This document shows, one piece after another, positions 48,530 to 59,102 of a DNA stretch of 64,000 bases. Position numbers and translations under genes: made by a program. Under the pieces are notes generated by a model. It was not told the origin of the DNA and searched no databases. It saw nothing but the letters and a program-made list of their open reading frames with translations. The stretch comes from Deinococcus seoulensis (lineage in GTDB: Bacteria > Deinococcota > Deinococci > Deinococcales > Deinococcaceae): contig NZ_BMQM01000012.1 in assembly GCF_014648115.1 (NCBI RefSeq), positions 1-64,000 on the forward strand, given 5' to 3'. Position 1 is the first letter of the stretch. Each line of letters opens with the position of its first letter.

Positions 48530-49708
48530 GTGACGACCACTCCCCCCACCCTCAACACGGCCGACAGCGCCCGCCCGGCCCCCCGCGGACGCGCCCTGAT
48601 CGCCGGGCAGCTGCGCGACGCGGCCCGGCTGCCGCGCCCGCTGCTGCTGACCGGCGCCACGTTCCTGCTGCTGATCTCCGCCGGGCTGATCGCCGCCGCG
48701 CGCGCCGCCCTGACGCCCGACCCGCACCACCCGGTGCCGCTGAGCGGCGAGGCGCTGCGCAGCGGCGAGACCTTCCACGCGCTCGAAGCGCACCTGGACG
48801 CCAACCTGCCCGGACGGGACGCGCTGATCGCCACGGCGAACACCGCGAGGTACCTGACGGTGCGGGGCGGCACGGACGAGGTCCGCCAGGGACGGGACGG
48901 CTGGCTGTTCCTGACCTCGGAACTCGCGGCGCACCCGCAGGCGCAGCGGCACCTCACGGCCCGTGCGGACCTGACCGCGCGGCTGTCACGGGACCTCGCG
49001 GCGCGCGGCGTGACCCTGCTGGTCGCCGTGAGCCCCAACAAAACCCGCGTGGAGGCCGCGCACCTGCCCGGCGGCGCGCTGCCCGGCTGGGTGGACGCCC
49101 GGCAGTACGAGACGTACCAGGCGATGCTGCGCGCGCGGGGCGTGGCGACCGCCGACCTGATGACCCCCATGCTGCGCGCCGTCACGCGGACCCCGCAGTA
49201 CTACCGCACCGACACCCACTGGAATCAGGACGGCGCCCGCACCGCCGCGCAGGCCACCGCGCAGGCCGTCCGGACCCTCGCGGCCGACCTGCCCGCCGCG
49301 ACCTTCACCACCACCCGCGCGCCCGAAACGGCCCGCCCCGGCGACCTCCTGAAGCTGATGGGCCTCCAGCACGTCCCGGACGCCCTGCGCCCCCACGCGG
49401 ACCGCGAGGCGACCGAAACCACCCTCGGCGGCGGCGGCGGCCTGCTCGGCGAGGCCCCGCAGGTCATGCTGGCCGGCAGCAGTTACGGCCTGCGCGGCAA
49501 TTACGCCGGGGCGCTGCAGGAAGCGCTGGGCAGCGCCGTCCTGAACGTCAGCACCGAAGGCGCGCACTTCAGCGGCAGCATCCGCCCCGCCCTGCAAGAC
49601 CCTGCCTTCCTGGACAGCCCGCCCCGCGTGCTGATCTGGGAGATCCCGCAGCGCTTCCTGCCACTTCCACTGGACTCCGAAGACCAGCACCCGTTCAAGG
49701 TGCCCTGA
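48530..49708 (+). CDS. AlgJ/AlgX-like SGNH O-acetyltransferase (membrane-anchored)
   Basis: 392 residues from a GTG after GAGGTGATGAC. One N-terminal membrane helix (about 36-58). SGNH-like features: RQGRDGWLFLTSELA, VSPNKTRVEAAHLP, the catalytic DTHWNQDGA (Asp-His), and MLAGSSYGLRGNY as nucleophile Ser block. VLIWEIPQRFLPL is the family end. It would transfer acetyl from AlgI to the polymer in the periplasm. Confidence 0.87.
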   Translation: MTTTPPTLNTADSARPAPRGRALIAGQLRDAARLPRPLLLTGATFLLLISAGLIAAARAALTPDPHHPVPLSGEALRSGETFHALEAHLDANLPGRDALIATANTARYLTVRGGTDEVRQGRDGWLFLTSELAAHPQAQRHLTARADLTARLSRDLAARGVTLLVAVSPNKTRVEAAHLPGGALPGWVDARQYETYQAMLRARGVATADLMTPMLRAVTRTPQYYRTDTHWNQDGARTAAQATAQAVRTLAADLPAATFTTTRAPETARPGDLLKLMGLQHVPDALRPHADREATETTLGGGGGLLGEAPQVMLAGSSYGLRGNYAGALQEALGSAVLNVSTEGAHFSGSIRPALQDPAFLDSPPRVLIWEIPQRFLPLPLDSEDQHPFKVP

Positions 49709-49786
49709 CCCCCCGCCCCTTCCACACGCGTCCATCCGACCCTCCTCTGAACCCGCTCTCTCCTGTCCCCCACCCGGAGGCCTCCC

Positions 49787-50398
49787 ATGAACCGTACCCT
49801 GACCACCCTGACCGCACTGACCCTGATCGCCACGCCCGCCGCCGCGCAGGAAGCCCTGTACGCCCCCGCACCGCCCGCCGGTTCCGCATTCATCCGCGTG
49901 GCCAGCGTGGACGCCAGCGCCCCCATCACCCTGGATGGCCGCGCGTTCAGCGGCAAGCAGGCCGCCCGGACCGTCAGCGCCTACACGGTCGTCAAGCAGG
50001 GCGAACACACCCTGAAACTGGGCGCCAGCACCCTGAAACTGAACGTGCAGGGCGGCACGTACGTCACGCTGGTCGCGCAGGGCGGCCGGCTGCGCGCCCT
50101 GCCGTCCGAGCAGCCCGGCGGGGTCACGAAGGCCCGCGTGACGCTGTACAACCTCAGCGACGCGCCCGCCAGCCTCACCACCGCCGACGGCGGCACCCGC
50201 CTGCTCGACGGTGTCGCGCCCGGCACGCAGAAATCCCTGAGCGTGAACGCCGTCACCGCCGCGCTGGCCGTGACCGACGGCACCCGCGTCCTGCAGACCT
50301 TTCCCGCCGAGGCCCTGAAAGCCGGCGCGAGCTACAGCGCCTTCGTGTTCGGCAGCGGCGCCCGCAGCGCCGTATGGGTCGCGCCCACCATCAAGTAA
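49787..50398 (+). CDS. AlgF-like acetylation adaptor protein
   Basis: 203 residues with signal peptide ending AAAQ. EALYAPAPPAGSAFIRVASVD resembles the AlgF start (LYxPxPPxGSAFVR). Two small beta domains follow: TVVKQGEHTLKLGASTLKLN and VTLYNLSDAPASLTTADGGT. AlgF links AlgI and the SGNH enzymes in the periplasm. GGAGG precedes the ATG. Position between the two SGNH genes supports the call. Confidence 0.78.
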   Translation: MNRTLTTLTALTLIATPAAAQEALYAPAPPAGSAFIRVASVDASAPITLDGRAFSGKQAARTVSAYTVVKQGEHTLKLGASTLKLNVQGGTYVTLVAQGGRLRALPSEQPGGVTKARVTLYNLSDAPASLTTADGGTRLLDGVAPGTQKSLSVNAVTAALAVTDGTRVLQTFPAEALKAGASYSAFVFGSGARSAVWVAPTIK

Positions 50399-50508
50399 CC
50401 CCCTCAGATCACACCGCAGCGGCCCTTGACGGTACACGAATCCGGCCGCCTGCACCGTCCCACACACCGTCCGACCCCACACACCGTCCGACCAAGGAGC
50501 ACCCACCC

Positions 50509-52179
50509 ATGCCTGTACTGACCCACCGCGCCGTCCTGTCCGCCCTGACCCTGCTGAGCGCCGCACTGATCGCCGCGCCCGCCCGCGCCGCTGCCACACC
50601 GGCCACCGCCGTGCCCGCCTCATGCGGCGTCACGCTGGACCAGAAAGCCTGGATGTTCCAGGGCGAGCAGGGGTTCTACTACTACGGTGACGAACTGTCC
50701 GGCCGCTGGATGAACCGCCCCTGGAACGAAGCGCGCGCCGCGTTCGTTCCCGCCACCGCCAGACTCGCCGCCGCCCTGAAAGCGCAGGGCGTGACGCTGG
50801 TCATGGCGCCCGTCCCGCCCCGCAGTTTCGTGCAGCCGCACCTGAACCTGCAAAACCCCACCCAGAAAGCGTTCGACCTGAGCGGCGCGCAGGGCTTCTA
50901 CCGCGCGCTGGTCAGTGACCTGCGCGCCGCCGGGCTGCCCACCGCCGACCTGCTGACGCCCGCCCTCGCGCAGGGGGACGCCGGGGTGTTCCGGCAGGAC
51001 ATCCACTGGACACCCGAGGGCGCGCAGGCCGCCGCGAAAGCCACCGCCGACACGGTCCGCGCGGCCGGTCAGACAGCCGGCACCGCACCGTTCGTCAGCA
51101 TCCGCGCCGGGACCGTCACCCGTCAGGTGCAGGACCAGCCGGTCCTGGGGCAGATTCAGGCGCTGTGCGGCCTGAGCGTCCCGCCCGAAACGTACGGCGA
51201 CTACCAGGCCGCGCCCGCCGCGCCGCTCGTGGCCGCCGCCGGGAACTTCGGTGCCAGCGAGGGCAGCGTCCGCTGGGCGTTCGGGCCGGTCGCGACCGTG
51301 TCGTTCGTGACGGCCACGGCCGGGAAGGTCGAGGTGAACGCCACCTTCGAAACGCCCCTCGACGGACAGGGCGTGGAAGTCGTGTCCGGCGGGAAGGTCA
51401 TCGACACCGTCAGCGGCCTGAAACGCGGCGAGACCGTCACGCGCACCTGGACGGTCGACGCGGCCGCCGGGCAGAACAGCCTGGACCTGCGCTTCGCGGA
51501 CTACAACGGCGGCAAGACCAGTTTCGCGCCCGGTGACAGCCGCCCCATGGCCGTGATCTTCAAGACCCTGACCGTGCAGGGCAGCGGCGGCAGCGGCGAC
51601 CTGATCAAGATCCAGTCAGGCGGCGATCTGCTCGGCGCGGCCGCCGACACTGTCCTGGTCGGCGCCAGCAGCAGCCTCCCCTCCCTGAACTACGCCGGGT
51701 TCCTGCAGGCCGAACTCTCGCGCCGCATCGACAATGTGTCGTTCGGTGGGGCCGGCGTGTTCTCCAGCCTCAAGGATTACCTGCTGGACGAGGCGTATGC
51801 GCTGAGCAAACCCGGCACGCTGATCTGGCAGATTCCGCTGCTGGGCGGCGACGACACCGCCGAGAGCGACCTGCGTTTCGTCACGGCCGCCGCGCGCGGC
51901 GCTGGCACCAGCGTGGCCGCTGCCAGCGGCACCGGCAGCGCCCGCGTCACCGTGCCCGGCCTGAGCACCGCCGCCGCCCGCGTACGCGTCAGCGACCCCG
52001 CCACCCGCACCGTCACCTTCAAGGTCACCAGCGATCAGGGCACCCGCGAATTCAGGGTCACCAACTCCGAACGCATGACCCACCGTCAGGACTTCCTGCT
52101 CGACCTCGGCGGGCTCGGCAGCGTCACCGCCGTCGAGGTGGCCGCCGCCGGAACCCTGGAACTACAGGTCGTCAACTGA
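50509..52179 (+). CDS. second AlgX/AlgJ-like SGNH O-acetyltransferase with C-terminal extension
   Basis: 556 residues from the ATG after AAGGAG. Signal peptide ending ARAAA. The first half repeats the SGNH plan: LDQKAWMFQGEQGFYYYGDELSGRW, MAPVPPRSFVQPHL, catalytic DIHWTPEGA. The later TVLVGASSSLPSLNYAGFL block is the nucleophile Ser region, so the SGNH domain is split by an inserted beta domain (about 250-380). The C-terminal 90 residues (VRVSDPATRTVTFKVTSD...) look like a carbohydrate-binding beta sandwich. Overlaps the convergent receiver gene by 18 bases. Confidence 0.85.
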   Translation: MPVLTHRAVLSALTLLSAALIAAPARAAATPATAVPASCGVTLDQKAWMFQGEQGFYYYGDELSGRWMNRPWNEARAAFVPATARLAAALKAQGVTLVMAPVPPRSFVQPHLNLQNPTQKAFDLSGAQGFYRALVSDLRAAGLPTADLLTPALAQGDAGVFRQDIHWTPEGAQAAAKATADTVRAAGQTAGTAPFVSIRAGTVTRQVQDQPVLGQIQALCGLSVPPETYGDYQAAPAAPLVAAAGNFGASEGSVRWAFGPVATVSFVTATAGKVEVNATFETPLDGQGVEVVSGGKVIDTVSGLKRGETVTRTWTVDAAAGQNSLDLRFADYNGGKTSFAPGDSRPMAVIFKTLTVQGSGGSGDLIKIQSGGDLLGAAADTVLVGASSSLPSLNYAGFLQAELSRRIDNVSFGGAGVFSSLKDYLLDEAYALSKPGTLIWQIPLLGGDDTAESDLRFVTAAARGAGTSVAAASGTGSARVTVPGLSTAAARVRVSDPATRTVTFKVTSDQGTREFRVTNSERMTHRQDFLLDLGGLGSVTAVEVAAAGTLELQVVN

Positions 52180-52608
52180 GGTCCGCTGGGTTTGTTTGAA
52201 CTGCGACTCCAGCCAGAACCTCACGAAACTGTCGATCTGCCGCGCGAATTGATCGAAATGGGGATTCTTCACGATGTAGGAACTGGTGATCAGATCGTAC
52301 GCGGTGTTGATGTCCTTCTCGTCGGACGAGGTGCTGAGCATCACCACCGGAAGGTGCCGCAGGGTGAGGTCCGCGCGGATGGCTTTCAGGACGTCGAATC
52401 CACTCATGCCGGGCATGTTGACGTCCAGCACGATGACGTTCGGTAGGGGGTGGAGGGTGTCCCTGAGGTAGGCGAGGGCCTCGCCACCGTCGGAGTGCGA
52501 GACGACCGTCACCTGATCGTGATAGCCGGAGAACGCCTCCTGCGCCAGGAACAGATCGGACGGGTTGTCGTCGATCAGAAGTACAGTGATGGACTGTGCC
52601 ATGGACAC
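52162..52608 (-). CDS. single-domain response regulator (CheY/Rcp1-like)
   Basis: 148 residues from GTG (ATG two codons later is possible). Acidic pocket IDDN, phospho-Asp62 in VIVLDVNMPGMSG, conserved Ser/Thr in VVMLSTSSDEKD, and VKNPHFDQFA where the usual Lys is in the VKNP position. The insertion GGEALAYLRD and the Rcp1-like length fit phytochrome-associated regulators. No output domain and no adjacent kinase, so it works with a sensor elsewhere. Confidence 0.9.
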   Translation of the reverse strand: MSMAQSITVLLIDDNPSDLFLAQEAFSGYHDQVTVVSHSDGGEALAYLRDTLHPLPNVIVLDVNMPGMSGFDVLKAIRADLTLRHLPVVMLSTSSDEKDINTAYDLITSSYIVKNPHFDQFARQIDSFVRFWLESQFKQTQRTSVDDL

Positions 52609-52700
52609 TCATCGTACCTTCATCCGTGCGCGGCCAACAGGTGATTGCTACCAATTGACGCGCACGGCAAAGAACATGAAGGTCAATTAAATACTCTGGC

Positions 52701-53482
52701 AGGTGTGTTGGCGCGGCCCTGTCCCGCCGGGCGCGCCACCTTCTGATGGACACGCCCTACCACCCGGTCGTGAACAGCAGCCACTGGTCCCGCGCCTACG
52801 AGACCAAGGCCATCGAAACCCTGATTCACCGCGGGACCGACGCGCTGCTGCTGCTCGGCAGCACCCTCAGCGACGAGACGCTCACCGGCGTGGCCGCCCG
52901 CGTGCCGCTGATCCTCTTCGGGCGCACGGTTCCGGGCCTCGAAGGGCAGTGCCTGACACTCGACCAGCGTCACGGCGCGTACCTCGCCACCCGCCACCTG
53001 ATCGAACTCGGGCACCGCGCCACCGTGCACCTGAGCGGCCCGCGCGAACAGCAGGACGCCGACGAACGCCTGCTCGGGTACCGCCAGGCCCTTCAGGACA
53101 ACGACATCCCCCTGCGGCCCGAACTGGAAGTGCCGGGCGATTTCGTGGAGCAACCCGCGTACCGCGCCGTGACGCACCTGCTGAACACCAACGTGCCGTT
53201 CACGGCCGTGTTCGCCGCGAACGACCAGATGGCCGCCGGCGCGCGACTGGCCCTGCACCGCAAGGGCCTGCGCGTCCCGGACGACATCTCGCTGGTAGGC
53301 TTCGACGACCTGCCCGCCAGCGCCTTCACCCTTCCGCCCCTCACCACCGTGCACCAGCCCACTACCAGATCGGCGTGGCGCTGGCCACCCACCTCCTGGG
53401 CGTCCTGCAAGGCCAGAATGCGCCGATGCCCAGCTTCACCCTGTCGCTGACCATCCGCGAATCCACCCGGCAACTGCGGTGA
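52701..53482 (+). pseudogene. LacI-family regulator, truncated and frameshifted
   Basis: From about 52701 the frame reads HLLMDTPYHPVVNSSHWSRA, then RGTDALLLLGS, LIELGHRATVHLSGP, PFTAVFAANDQMAAGARLAL and ISLVGFDDLPASAFTLPPLT, a LacI ligand domain without the DNA-binding head or its first strand. At about 53361 one base is missing; in the next frame YQIGVALATHLLGVLQG to the stop completes the normal C-terminus. Both lesions make it non-functional. The intact palindrome at 53578 may be its former operator. Confidence 0.85.
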
Positions 53483-53530
53483 CCGGCAGCGCGACACAGA
53501 GTCCGGCGCGCCGCGCCCCCTGACACGGAC

Positions 53531-53574
53531 CCGGATTGAATGGGCGCTGCAGGCCATTCCACCGGAGTCCGCGT
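53531..53574 (+). repeat. intergenic hairpin repeat, right-end fragment (copy 7)
   Basis: Contains only the second hairpin (CCGGATTGAATGG/CCATTCCACCGG) and the right end CCGGAGTCCGCGT. The left two thirds are missing. Confidence 0.65.
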
Positions 53575-53577
53575 GAG

Positions 53578-53599
53578 CTGCTCATAACGTTATGAGCAG
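53578..53599. repeat. 22-bp perfect palindrome, copy A (half-site CTGCTCATAAC)
   Basis: CTGCTCATAAC followed by its exact complement GTTATGAGCAG. The central AACGTT with CpG at the dyad is the form of LacI-family operators. The 18-bp core is identical to three copies at 60288, 60486 and 60677. It lies one base past the stop of a minus-strand gene and downstream of a decayed LacI gene. Confidence 0.85.
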
Positions 53600-53600
53600 T

Positions 53601-53924
53601 TCAGGGAACGCGCAGGTCCGACAGGTCGCGGCGACCAGCGGCGTTCAGGCCTTCGCGGCTCAGGACGGCGGCCGCCAGCACCACGAACGCGATCTCCAGC
53701 AGCAGCGGCACGGTCCCGGCCGGTTCGGCCCAGTTGCCGATATCGTCCCGCACGCTGGGCAGGCCGACACTGCGGGTCAGGACGTACCCCCGCGCCGCCC
53801 CGACCGAGATCACGGCGCCCAGCAGGTAACCGGCGCGCCAGCGGTTAGAGAGCCGCCACGCTCCGGCCGCCGCGCAGTCGGCCACCAGCAGCAGGGCAGG
53901 CCAGGAATGGGCACGGTTGGGCAT
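53601..53924 (-). CDS. small membrane protein of unknown function
   Basis: 107 residues from MPNRAHSW, preceded by AAGGAG; earlier in-frame codons lack a ribosome site. Three hydrophobic segments (about 10-25, 30-50 and 70-95). GYVLTRSVGLPSVRDDIGNWAEP connects helices 2 and 3 and looks conserved, as in several actinobacterial and Deinococcus small membrane proteins. No enzyme motif. Lies between the decayed LacI gene and the ribose operon, in the opposite direction. Confidence 0.75.
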   Translation of the reverse strand: MPNRAHSWPALLLVADCAAAGAWRLSNRWRAGYLLGAVISVGAARGYVLTRSVGLPSVRDDIGNWAEPAGTVPLLLEIAFVVLAAAVLSREGLNAAGRRDLSDLRVP

Positions 53925-54145
53925 CGGGGGTTCTCCTTGCGGGTCAGGGGCGGCGTCAGGGCAGGTGATACTGCCGGACACGTTCACGGTACGCAGCGCA
54001 GGTAAAGAACCGGTGTACCGGCTGAACGCCCTTCCCCCAGCGCTCCCGGCCCGGACCGTGGGGAAACCAACCGGGTCCGTTCAGAACGGTATGCGCGCGG
54101 CCCTGCTGCTGGCCCGCGGCGGATTCGGTGGCCGGATGGGGGGGC

Positions 54146-54175
54146 TTGACGGAGCGGAAACGGTCCCTCTACACT
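54146..54175 (+). promoter_or_regulatory. promoter of the ribose operon
   Basis: TTGACG (54146-54151), 18-bp spacer, TACACT (54170-54175), close to consensus. The first operator begins 4 bases after the -10 box, so it covers the start of transcription. Confidence 0.8.
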
Positions 54176-54179
54176 CTGG

Positions 54180-54191
54180 TTAAACGTTTAA
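54180..54191 (+). promoter_or_regulatory. LacI-type operator O1 TTAAACGTTTAA
   Basis: Perfect 12-bp palindrome with central CG, at the predicted transcription start. Matches the core of O2, 109 bp away centre to centre. Confidence 0.85.
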
Positions 54192-54285
54192 ATCACCTCC
54201 GAGCCTGCTCTGGCTCTGCTGCTGCCCGTCTGTCAGGTGCTGCCCTGCGGTTTCTGCCTGCAGATCGTCCTTCGTTCGACATTCC

Positions 54286-54303
54286 AGGTTAAACGTTTAA
54301 CCT
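54286..54303 (+). promoter_or_regulatory. LacI-type operator O2, AGGTTAAACGTTTAACCT
   Basis: Perfect 18-bp palindrome, 24 bases before the rbsR ATG. Spacing to O1 is about ten helical turns, which suits repression by looping of a tetrameric or paired repressor. RbsR encoded just downstream is the likely ligand. Confidence 0.87.
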
Positions 54304-54327
54304 CGGGTGCGCCTCCCAGGATTTCCC

Positions 54328-55347
54328 ATGACCTCACGCACCACCGTCACCCTCACCCAGGTCGCCCGGCACGCCGGCGTCTCCACCGCCACCGTGTCCT
54401 TCGTCATCAACGGCACCAAACCCGTCAGTCCCGCCGTCGAACGCCGCGTCCGGGACGCCATCGCCGCCCTCGGCTACCATCCCTCGCACGCCGCCCAGTC
54501 CCTGCGCACCGGCCGCAGCGCCACCCTCGGCCTGCTGATCCCGGACCTCACCAACCCCTTCTTCCCCAAACTCGCGCAGGACATCGAACGCGAGGCACGT
54601 GTACGCGGCTACGCCGTCCTGCTCGCCGACTCGCACGACGACCCCCGGCTGCAACACGACGCCCTCACCAACCTGACCCGCCGCGGCGTGGACGCCCTGC
54701 TGATCGTTCCCGCCGTCGGCACCGGACAGACCCTGACCTCCCCCATTCCACTGGTCCTGATCGACCGTGACGCCGGCGGCCAGCCCACCGTGCAGAGCGA
54801 CAAGGCCCAGGGCGGCCAGCTCGCCGCCGCGCACCTCATCGCCCTCGGGCACCGCCGGATCGTGATCCTGGCCGGACCAGACCGTCAGGGTCAGCCGGGC
54901 GAACGCGTGCAGGGCATGCTCGGCGCCGCCCGGCACGCCGGGATCAGCATTCCCGCCAGCGCCGTTCACCACAGCGGCTACGGCGTCGACGACGGCCGCG
55001 CCGGAACGCACGCCCTGCTCGACGCGCACCCGGACGCCACCGCGCTGCTCGCCGCCAACGACACCCTCGCCCTCGGCGCCCTCAGCGCCGCGCACAGCCG
55101 CGGCCTGAACGTCCCCACGGACCTGTCGCTGGTCGGCTTCGACGACATCTCCTGGGCGGCGCTCAGCTCACCGCCCCTGACCACCGTCCGGCAGGACACC
55201 CAGGCGCTGGCCCGCCGCGCCATCGACCGCGCACTCACGCCGCCCAGCGACACGCCCGCCCCCGCCGAACCGCCCGTTCCGACCGAACTGATCGTACGCG
55301 GCTCTACCGGCCCCGCCCCCACTGCGTCCACCCGGAGGTTCACGTGA
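54328..55347 (+). CDS. rbsR: RbsR, LacI-family ribose operon repressor
   Basis: 339 residues from MTSRTTVTLTQ; AGGA lies 7 bases before. Helix-turn-helix TLTQVARHAGVSTATVSFVING and hinge YHPSHAAQSLRTGRS are intact. The ribose-like periplasmic-binding fold follows: LGLLIPDLTNPFFPKLAQDIER, VLIDRDAG, LGHRRIVILAGP and DLSLVGFDDISWA. It binds its own operators O1 and O2 and would be released by ribose or a phosphate ester. Overlaps rbsK by 4 bases. Confidence 0.92.
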   Translation: MTSRTTVTLTQVARHAGVSTATVSFVINGTKPVSPAVERRVRDAIAALGYHPSHAAQSLRTGRSATLGLLIPDLTNPFFPKLAQDIEREARVRGYAVLLADSHDDPRLQHDALTNLTRRGVDALLIVPAVGTGQTLTSPIPLVLIDRDAGGQPTVQSDKAQGGQLAAAHLIALGHRRIVILAGPDRQGQPGERVQGMLGAARHAGISIPASAVHHSGYGVDDGRAGTHALLDAHPDATALLAANDTLALGALSAAHSRGLNVPTDLSLVGFDDISWAALSSPPLTTVRQDTQALARRAIDRALTPPSDTPAPAEPPVPTELIVRGSTGPAPTASTRRFT

Positions 55348-56261
55348 TTCTCGTTGCCGGCAGTGCCAACCTCGACTTCATCACCCGCGTGCCTCACCTG
55401 CCCCGCCCCGGCGAGACGGTCCTCGGCCCGGCCTTCACGACCGCGCCCGGCGGGAAGGGCGCCAACCAGGCAGTCGCCTGCGCCCGCAGCGGCCACGCGA
55501 CCCGTTTCTTCGGCGCGCTGGGCGACGACCCCTACGCCGCCCCGCTGCGGGCCTCGTTCGCGCACAGCGGCGTGCAGGACACCAGCCTGACCCTGGACGC
55601 CCCCACCGGCGCGGCGTTCATCACAGTCGCGGACAGCGGCGAGAACGTGATCGCCGTCGCCTCCGGCGCCAACGCCCGGCTGACCCCGGATCGGGAACCG
55701 GACTTCACGGACGTCACCCACCTGATCCTGCAACTCGAAATTCCGCTGCCCGCCGTGCAGGCCTACGCCCGGGCGGCCCGGCAGCGTGAACTGCAGGTGA
55801 TCCTGAACGCGGCGCCCGCCCCGCAGGCCCCCCTTCCCGCCGGACTGCTCGCGGACGTGAACGTGCTGGTGGTCAACGAGGGTGAACTGAGCACCCTGGT
55901 CGGCCCGGGCGACCTGCCGCAGCAGTTGCGCGCCGCCCAGACCCTCGGGCCGCAGACGGTGATCGTCACGCTGGGCGGCCAGGGCGCCGCCGCCGTTCAG
56001 GGCGACCACTGGCTTGAGGTGCCCGCCCATCCCGTCACGGTGCGCGACACGACCGGCGCGGGCGACACCTTCGTGGGCGTCCTGACCGGCGCGCTCGGCG
56101 CGGGCCTGAGCCTCCCGCAGGCCATGCAGGAGGCCAGCGTCGCCGCCTCCCTGGCCTGCACCCGCGAGGGCGCGCAGCCCAGCATGCCCAGTCGCGCCGA
56201 GATCGACCACGCCCTGAAAAGCGATCCGGACAGTGACCCGGGCGCCGGGAGGCCCGCGTGA
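55344..56261 (+). CDS. rbsK: RbsK, ribokinase
   Basis: 305 residues from GTG. PfkB-family signatures: GSANLDFITRVPHLPRPGETV, the substrate loop PGGKGANQAVACARSGH, and the catalytic-anion-hole DTTGAGDTFVGVLTGAL with Asp as base. ATP-dependent phosphorylation of ribose at O5. A 39-bp stretch at its 3' end (56179-56217) recurs with one mismatch at 60360-60398, see the remnant there. Overlaps rbsD by 4 bases. Confidence 0.93.
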   Translation: MILVAGSANLDFITRVPHLPRPGETVLGPAFTTAPGGKGANQAVACARSGHATRFFGALGDDPYAAPLRASFAHSGVQDTSLTLDAPTGAAFITVADSGENVIAVASGANARLTPDREPDFTDVTHLILQLEIPLPAVQAYARAARQRELQVILNAAPAPQAPLPAGLLADVNVLVVNEGELSTLVGPGDLPQQLRAAQTLGPQTVIVTLGGQGAAAVQGDHWLEVPAHPVTVRDTTGAGDTFVGVLTGALGAGLSLPQAMQEASVAASLACTREGAQPSMPSRAEIDHALKSDPDSDPGAGRPA

Positions 56262-56664
56262 ACCGCAGCGGCCTGCTGCACCCGGAACTCAGCGCGCTGG
56301 TCGCCCGCGCCGGGCACACCCAGACCATCGTGCTGGCCGACACCGGCCTGCCCATCCCCGCCGGAACGCCCCGCATCGAACTGGGTGTGAGCGCCGGACT
56401 GCCCTCCCTGCTGGACGTGCTGAGCGCCGTGCTGGGCGAACTGGTCGTCGAGCGCGTCACGGTCGCCAGCGAGACGCGGCAGCACTCCCCGCAGTGGCAC
56501 GCCCGGCTGCTGGACACCCTGCAGCAGGCACCCGACAGGATCACGCACGACGAGATCACGCACGACGCCCTCAAGGCCTCGCTGTCCGGCGCGCTCGCCG
56601 TGATCCGCACCGGGGAGGTCACGCCGTACGCGAACGTGATCCTGCACTGCGGGGTGAACTTCTG

Positions 56665-56665
<1 letters not shown>
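56258..56665 (+). CDS. rbsD: RbsD, D-ribose pyranase
   Basis: 135 residues. Catalytic His20 and Asp28 lie at the same positions as in E. coli RbsD (RAGHTQTIVLADTGLPIP). Other signatures: IELGVSAGLPSLLDVL and TPYANVILHCGVNF with the conserved Tyr-Ala-Asn end. It interconverts pyranose and furanose forms of ribose before phosphorylation. The last base of its stop is the first base of rbsA. Confidence 0.93.
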
Positions 56666-58102
<1,437 letters not shown>

Positions 58103-58128
<26 letters not shown>

Positions 58129-59056
58129 TCCTGTCCGCCTGACCATCAGCCGCTACGGCCTGTGGATCATCTTCGCGGCGCTGGTCCTGCTGGCCAGCCT
58201 GCTCTCCGACCGGTTCCTGACCGGCAGCAACCTCCTGAACATCGCCCGCCAGACCAGCGTGAACGCCCTGCTGGCCTTCGGCATGACAGCCGTGATCCTG
58301 ACCGCCGGGATCGACCTGTCCGTGGGCGCCATGCTCGCCGTGATCGGCGTGAGCGCCGCGCTGCTGGACCAGGCAGGCCTGCCGTTCCCGCTGACGGCAC
58401 TCCTGGTCCTGATCGGCGGCAGCCTGATCGGCGCGCTGAACGGCGTGATCGTCGCGTACGGCCGCATCGCGCCCTTCGTGGTCACGCTGGCCGCGCTCAC
58501 CATCTGGCGCGGCGTGACCCTGGTCATGACCGACGGCACGCCCGTCAGCGGCCTGAGCGCCTCCTTCCAGAACATCGGGAACGCAGACTGGTTCGGCCTG
58601 CCCAGCATCGCGGGCGTGGCGCTGCTGGCGCTGGGCCTGTCGTGGTTCCTGCTGCGCCGCACCGCCTGGGGCCGCGGCCTCTACGCGCTGGGCAGCAGCG
58701 AGGACGCCGCCCGCTTCGCCGGACTGAACGTCGAACGCCTGAAAGTCACCGTGTACGCCTTCAGCGGCCTGTTGAGCGCCGTCGCCGCGCTACTCCTTAC
58801 CTCCCGCCTGTACTCCGCGCAACCCACCGCCGGCAGCGGCTTCGAACTCGACGCCATCGCCGCCGTCGTCGTGGGCGGCACCAGCCTCTCCGGCGGGCGT
58901 GGCAGCGTCATCGGCACGCTGCTGGGCGCCCTGATCATCGGGGTACTCAACAACGCCATGAACCTGCTCGACGTGAACGCCTTCTACCAGCAGATCGTCA
59001 AGGGCGGCGTCATCCTCGGCGCGCTGCTGCTCGAACGCCTGCTCAACCGCTCCTGA
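58103..59056 (+). CDS. rbsC: RbsC, ribose ABC transporter permease
   Basis: 317 residues from ATG after GAGGAGG. Eight to ten membrane helices; the family EAA-like loop GSSEDAARFAGLNVERLKVTVYAFSG and GGTSLSGGRGSVIGTLLGALIIG are clear. ILTAGIDLSVGAMLAVIGV is typical of RbsC. Forms the membrane pore with RbsA and RbsB. Confidence 0.95.
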
Positions 59057-59102
59057 ACCGCCCCTGCCCCTGAGTTCCCCACACAGACCCCGGAGGTCCA
59101 TC

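Larger units (their letters stand above)
53988..54327. other. control region of the ribose operon
   Basis: No gene. Contains the promoter at 54146-54175 and two operators, listed separately; nothing else recognisable. Confidence 0.6.

Noticed and set aside
52656..52690. AATTGAC/GTCAATT inverted repeat upstream of the receiver gene as promoter
   Set aside because: No -10 box at suitable distance on either strand.
53578..53599. Terminator for the small membrane protein gene
   Set aside because: A palindrome with no loop bases and no T-run is a poor terminator, and the same core recurs at a promoter, so a protein-binding role is preferred.
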